Below, piece after piece: positions 59,442-64,000 of a stretch of 64,000 nucleotides of DNA. A program made the position numbers and the translations under genes. Below the pieces are notes generated by a model. The model ran no database searches. It saw nothing but the letters and a program-made list of their open reading frames with translations, and was not told the DNA's origin. Source of the DNA: Euborellia annulipes (lineage: Eukaryota; Arthropoda; Insecta; Dermaptera; Anisolabididae); NCBI GenBank assembly GCA_023213315.1, contig JAKCPI010015814.1:124001-188000 (forward strand). The letters run 5' to 3'. Position 1 is the stretch's first letter. Each line of letters opens with the position of its first letter.

Positions 59442-59835
59442 TCAAATAGGTAGAATAAATGAGCAAAGCAGCTAGTTATTTTTCAATTTATTATCAAACC
59501 AGGGCTACGTTTCGGTCCCATATGGGACCATCTTCAGGGCTAGGTTAATGTCTGAAAATATATATAATCCTCGCCAAGTTATATTGGGCATTCACAATTC
59601 TAAGTAGCTCAATCATGTTCATGTCTAAAAAATTCAATTTTAGCATACCATGGACAGAGAGTGATTGAGCCACTTACAATTGTGAATGCCCAATATAACT
59701 TGGCGAGGATTATATATATTTTCAGACATTAACCTGGCCCTGAAGATGGTCCCATATGCGACCGAAACGTCGACCCTGGTTTGATAATAAATTGAAATAT
59801 AACAGGCTGCTTTGCTCATTTATTCTACCTATTTG
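59442..59835. mobile_element. Long foldback element with ~170-bp arms
   Basis: The left arm 59442-59625 and right arm 59660-59835 are near-perfect inverted copies (aaataggtagaataaatgagc, caatttattatcaaacc, cgtttcggtcccatatg, taatgtctgaaaatatatat, cctcgccaagttatattggg). Each arm contains CTGAAGATGGTCCCATATG(g/c)GACCGAAACGT, where GGTCCCATATGGGACC in the left arm is a perfect palindrome. The centre is only about 35 bp. Confidence 0.9.
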
Positions 59836-60457
59836 AACAGAATAATTCTGGATTATAATTTATATTTAAAAGGATTGAAAAGATATTTCTAAAATTTGAG
59901 TAATAATTATAATTATAAATATCTATTTACCTTAATGAGTTGGTTTGGCATTTGAATTTTAGATGACAGATGTATAAGCTTTAATTTCAATATATATTTA
60001 TTCATCTAAATATTCTTCTAAATGGTTCTAAATCTATCTAAAATTTAATTTCTAGGTCTGGAAGTAATAAGTTAATTGATTAATAAATAATTACTTTAAG
60101 TTATTTTATTTAAATCTTATGGATATTAACCAAGGAAAAGAATAAGAAAATAAAATGATATTGAAAGAATTTGAAAAAGCATTACCTTGTAAACTTGATC
60201 AATCATTTTCTTCTATTATAAAAATTAAAATTCAATCTTGGTTTTATTTTACATTTTCAAGTGATCAACGGTTATGGCGTCAATGGCGTCTTTGGGAAAC
60301 AGAAAATTCCCTCCACGAAACAAAGAGAATAAATAGCAAGTCGTAGCCAAAGAGTATATATACTCTTTGGTCGTAGCAATTCGGTTAACATGTTGGCCTG
60401 ATATTAAAGAGGTTTGATAAAAGAAACCGGGAGGAACCAGTAATAAGGGGTAGTCCA

Positions 60458-60912
60458 CTAAGGTACACCAAGTACAATAGAAACGAACGCAGGAGGAGTA
60501 GTTAGAGATAGGCTGGAGATAGAAAATAATGCAACTTCACGAGGTGCCGGTAGATGGCTACGGCAAGAGGCCGGTTGGGTTTGAGGTGTGTGTCTCAGTG
60601 CAAGAAAGCACCTCGGGAAAATAAACGGGGATCCCGATAGGAATTTCAAATAATAATAATAATAATTGGCCCAGTGACGGCTGCACAATTGTATTTTCTT
60701 AAGGCCCCCATTCACATGAAGGGCGTCCTCAAGGAAAAAATCTCAAGGATTTCCTCGAGGAAAATATTATTGAATTTCAATCAGGATTTTTTGGCCCCAA
60801 AGCCCCCCTTCGGCCTTGAGGCAGCTACCATACACGTTGAGGATTTCCTCGAAGCGTGCACTATTCAGGCTGGGCCTTGAGGAAAATTCGATGGTGTATG
60901 GGTGCCTTTAGG
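60458..60912. repeat. GC-richer repeat debris with inverted ends
   Basis: 60703-60912 has partly inverted ends TAAGGCCCCCATTCAC and GTATGGGTGCCTTTA with repeated 'ggatttcctcgag' words inside, probably a MITE without recognisable TSD. The segment 60510-60660 ('gaggtgccggtagatggctacggc', ending in an AAT repeat) looks like the 3' end of another retroelement. The ORFs over it are not convincing. Confidence 0.5.
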
Positions 60913-62051
60913 AATGCAAAGAGAAATAAATTTTGACTAACCATAAGCAAATCATGAACAAAAGATATTCCAAAAAAGTTCATCAGTAAAGTATTAGAAT
61001 CCGAATTTTTTCAAAGACGATATAGCATATATTTAAAATTTGAAAGAAATTGTTAGAACTACTTTCAAGAAATGGTGTAGGCCCTACTTATTATTAATAC
61101 AAACGAACATTGCTTTTTTAATAATATAAGATATTAGTTTGGATAACGGCGGATTAGTCATAATGATGAAATTCATGTTCTTCTAGCTTTAGATTAAATT
61201 TTTAAAAAATTAAATAATTTAATTTATATTATAAGTGTTTAATATATTTTTTAATAAAAATTTTTAATTTTTCAAGAAAATATTATTCTTATCTAATCTA
61301 AATAATCAAAAAATTTAATAATCAAAGGTATTTAATAATTAAATTTGAGATTATTCCACGTTTAAACATCAATTATTAAGAGTGAAAAAATTTCATAAAA
61401 TAATGGAATAACTCAAGTTATTGATTTACAATATTTGAAAACATTAGTAGGCCTAAAACATTTGAAAACATTTTATGATAATAAAATTTTATTTTTAAAA
61501 GTCAAAAATAAACATGATTTTAGGTTTTTTTATAATAGAAGTTTATTTATTTGAAAAACAATTATACAAGTGCTAATTCTATAATCATAAGGTTTACGAA
61601 TTAGAGAGGAGGTAAACCTGCTTATTGGGTTGGAAAACATTTATCACTAAGGATGCATGCGATACTTCGATTTACAAGTATTTAGGTATCGGAATCACTA
61701 AGTATTGCCAAATTAATTACAATTCACAAGAGCTCAAATCAACTATATAATAAATATAAAAATAATTTTGTCCTTTACACAATACAACTTTTAATGATTT
61801 TTGTTTTTTTATTTAATGCATCCCTATTTATTACCACTACAAAATTTGATTATTATTTTTATATAAATTATTAACAAATAGCAAATAGCTTCTTTTATTT
61901 TATTTTTGTATTTTAAAAATAAAAAGATCTATTCGTAAAATTTGGATAAACTAATAAAAAAAAAAAACGTACGGCCAAAAATAAATTATTTTTGAAAATT
62001 TTATAAAATTTTTGTAAAAATAAATTAATTAATATAATATAGGCCCTATTA
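60913..62051. other. No gene seen
   Basis: Very AT-rich. A 'ttcatcagtaaagtatta' word near 60980 belongs to repeat family R. Nothing else recognised. Confidence 0.5.
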
Positions 62052-62059
62052 GGTATATA

Positions 62060-62227
62060 CAGCGGCGTAACTAGCCTTTGAGGGCGGAGGGGGCGAAGCT
62101 CAACTAGGGCACGTTTTTCAAGTTGTAATATAATTTAAAAGAAAACTATCAATTTTTTGGACAATCTATCGAAAGAATATGATAAAATCACCGTCGATGG
62201 GTTCGCCCCCACCTAGTTACGCTACTG
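62060..62227. mobile_element. Short MITE (GGCGTAAC) with TSD ggtatata
   Basis: Ends CAGCGGCGTAACTAGCC and CTAGTTACGCTACTG, identical ggtatata at 62052-62059 and 62228-62235. 'tttgagggcggagggggcgaagctcaact' is shared with 12137-12446, of which it is an internally deleted relative. Confidence 0.9.
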
Positions 62228-62235
62228 GGTATATA

Positions 62236-63353
62236 CTCTAAATGAAAGAGATGAGATTTAAACCATAAATATCTTATTAATAAATATATGTTTATAATTA
62301 AAATCCTTTTTTATTTTTATCTACTCAAATCTTAATTTTTTGCAGTCCTGAGCAAATATGGTAATTTGCTCTAAATTCACCATTTACATAGGATTTTTAG
62401 TTTTGGTATTATAAAATTTTTATTTTTATTTTTTTAAGTCTGCTTTTTTAGCCTGGTCTAGTGAAGCTTTTATTTGAGAGGGTTTAAATGAAAAGGGATT
62501 TTAATATTAGGTTACACATATTTTTATTAAATTAGGCCTTTTTACTCTATCTTACTCTAGAAATTTCATGGAGAATGTTTCATAATAAATGATCGGTATA
62601 TTATATCATTTACAAGTTACAAAATAATCTCTTATAATTTATAGATGAGACAATAATTTTAAAGATTCACTATGAACAAGAAAAGTGGTTTATTTTAGAA
62701 AAAACTTTTTTGGAGCATAAATTCAATTTTCTTATATAGATTTAGTTATGTGCCCGCACAATAATTCTATCGTTTGGTGTGTATTTTTAAAAATATTCGA
62801 GTACTATTTATTTAAAATTTTTTTTCTGAACTTAATAAAATAAATATGGGGGGAATTCTTACTTTTCGAACCGAGCTCCGTATTACCACGCTACGGCCCT
62901 CTTGAGTAGTTTTTTAAGTACTGGATTTATGTATAAGACACTTTTTTGTTGGCCCCAAAATTGCCATGTGAGTAGATTTCATATATATATGAATAAAATT
63001 GATTTTGAGTTAGATTTATTATTTCACTATCAATATACTTGTTAACTTAAGTTTAACCTTCTAAAAATATTCATTCATATTTAATTTCTAAAAGATTTCT
63101 TCTTTAAATTCACTACTCAACATGCGACAGTTTATATCAATTCTCAAAAATATTCAATTAAAATAATAAAATAAATTAAACTCTGAAAAAGGTCCATCAA
63201 AGTTAAAGAATAAAATTAGTCTCTTTACTCAATATTATTTTAAATGAATATTTTATTTTAATATAAACATGTTTGATTTAAAATTGTTTGTCTATTTATT
63301 CCATTAATTGAATCTTAAAAACCACTTTCCTAGATACAAATATTTATCTTTTC
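62236..63353. other. Spacer and 3' flank of EB gene 3
   Basis: No exon recognised. 'tgtccataagagtaaatgtatatatatgaataaaa' type sequence at about 62950-63030 repeats a piece of 56660-56750. AATAAA on the minus strand at 63300-63295 would serve EB gene 3, about 54 bases after its stop. Confidence 0.5.
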
Positions 63354-63574
63354 TTAAACCACAATCACAAGGAAAAAATTGATTATACATAGAAAAAATA
63401 AAGTTACGCCAGAAATAGAATATGCGGAATTATTATGAACACATTGATTATTGGCTTTGTTAGGAAGGAAGTTCTCTTTGCAAGCGCATTTGTTTTGATG
63501 ACATATAATAGATTGATTTTTTCCATCGGCAGCTAGATAACATTCTTCATTGAATGTGCATTTGGCTCCAAGAC
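63354..63574 (-). CDS. Last exon of EB gene 3 (partial)
   Basis: The acceptor (tttttcag) ends at 63575. The exon reads in phase 1 to a stop at 63354. It encodes one six-cysteine module beginning LGAKCTFNEECYLAADGKNQ with core KCACKEN, then NNQCVHNNS and a long hydrophobic tail (VTLFFLCIINFFLVIVV), a clear GPI-anchor signal. It is closest to the last exon of EB gene 2 (LGEPC...EECYLLADGDNQ), so this is the 3' end of a third tandem gene whose upstream exons lie beyond the right edge. Confidence 0.87.
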
Positions 63575-63839
63575 CTGAAAAATATATTTTAAAAAATTGA
63601 TTATGATGAGTTTTATATGATGTCTGAAATATTTTAGACTCTGTTAGTAATATTATATATAGTAATATTTTTTGGATGAAAAGAGAAATCTGCCAGAATT
63701 TTTTTATCCATAAGCTCAGCCTAGCGAAGGAGAAATTTTTTTGGCATTAAAAGGTTAGAAGAAATGCAAATTTTGGGTAACACCTGTTGTTTTAAATATT
63801 CAAAGTGGGTGAATTCGTGGCTGTAGATATTGTAATGTT

Positions 63840-64000
63840 GGGGTTGCAAGGATGCTGCCAAGGAGGTTTGGACCAATGAAACACCAATTCCAAATTGAGA
63901 CGTTTCGGCGAAAATTTTATTTTGCCATCTTCAGTCGTTTAGGAATTTTCATGCTTATATTGAATACAAACATGTGCCATTTGGCCAAGTTGGGTTTTAT
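63840..64000. mobile_element. Edge of a further foldback-type element
   Basis: 'gagacgtttcggcgaaaattttattttgccatcttcagtcg' is, inverted, CTGAAGATGGC...GCCGAAACGTC, the signature of the elements at 1641 and 59442. The window ends before a partner arm can be seen. The intron sequence 63575-63840 shows nothing else. Confidence 0.5.

Overview
This window is eukaryotic genomic DNA, strongly AT-rich, with widely spaced spliced genes in a dense mixture of transposon remnants. The genes encode secreted or GPI-anchored cysteine-rich proteins: a Ly6/quiver-type pair, and modular EB/EGF-like proteins. Together with tRNA-derived SINEs, Jockey-like LINE fragments, Helitrons and many hAT-type MITEs, this suggests an arthropod. 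That is an inference from gene families and repeat style; I cannot name the species. No bacterial features, operons, rRNA or CRISPR arrays were seen.

Layout. (1) About 0.85-2.64 kb, plus strand: a three-exon glycine/asparagine-rich secreted protein gene with two transposon insertions in its first intron. (2) About 2.7-15.6 kb: no convincing host gene; LINE fragments, SINEs, several MITEs and a Helitron remnant. (3) About 15.6-30.2 kb, plus strand: a tandem pair of Ly6/quiver-like genes, each with three exons (signal peptide, first half of the domain, second half plus GPI tail). Both give exactly 133 residues and share intron positions and phases, so they are a local duplication. An intron of the first holds a 2.17-kb Helitron carrying about 14 copies of a 120-bp repeat. 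(4) About 30.2-36.5 kb: repeats only. (5) About 36.5-64 kb, minus strand: a tandem family of genes built from one-exon-one-module EB-like units (six cysteines each), every intron in phase 1, ending in a GPI-type hydrophobic tail. One complete seven-exon gene (44780 to 36520), a second complete six-exon gene (54547 to 47687), an extra signal-peptide-plus-first-module exon at 58202-57983, and the last exon of a third gene at 63574-63354 can be read. I decoded the splice joints by eye; each was chosen on GT/AG sites, phase and cysteine pattern.

The genes appear to be cell-surface or secreted small-module proteins; nothing in the window shows a shared pathway. The clearest biological points are the module-by-module parallel between the two EB genes. 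If the 57983-58202 exon is used as an alternative first exon, the second gene also has six modules. The repeat landscape is also informative: I found about 20 short inverted-repeat elements with 8-bp target duplications, perfect in most cases, often nested, some containing SINE tails. Several long hairpin elements share a CTGAAGATGG...CCGAAAC motif.
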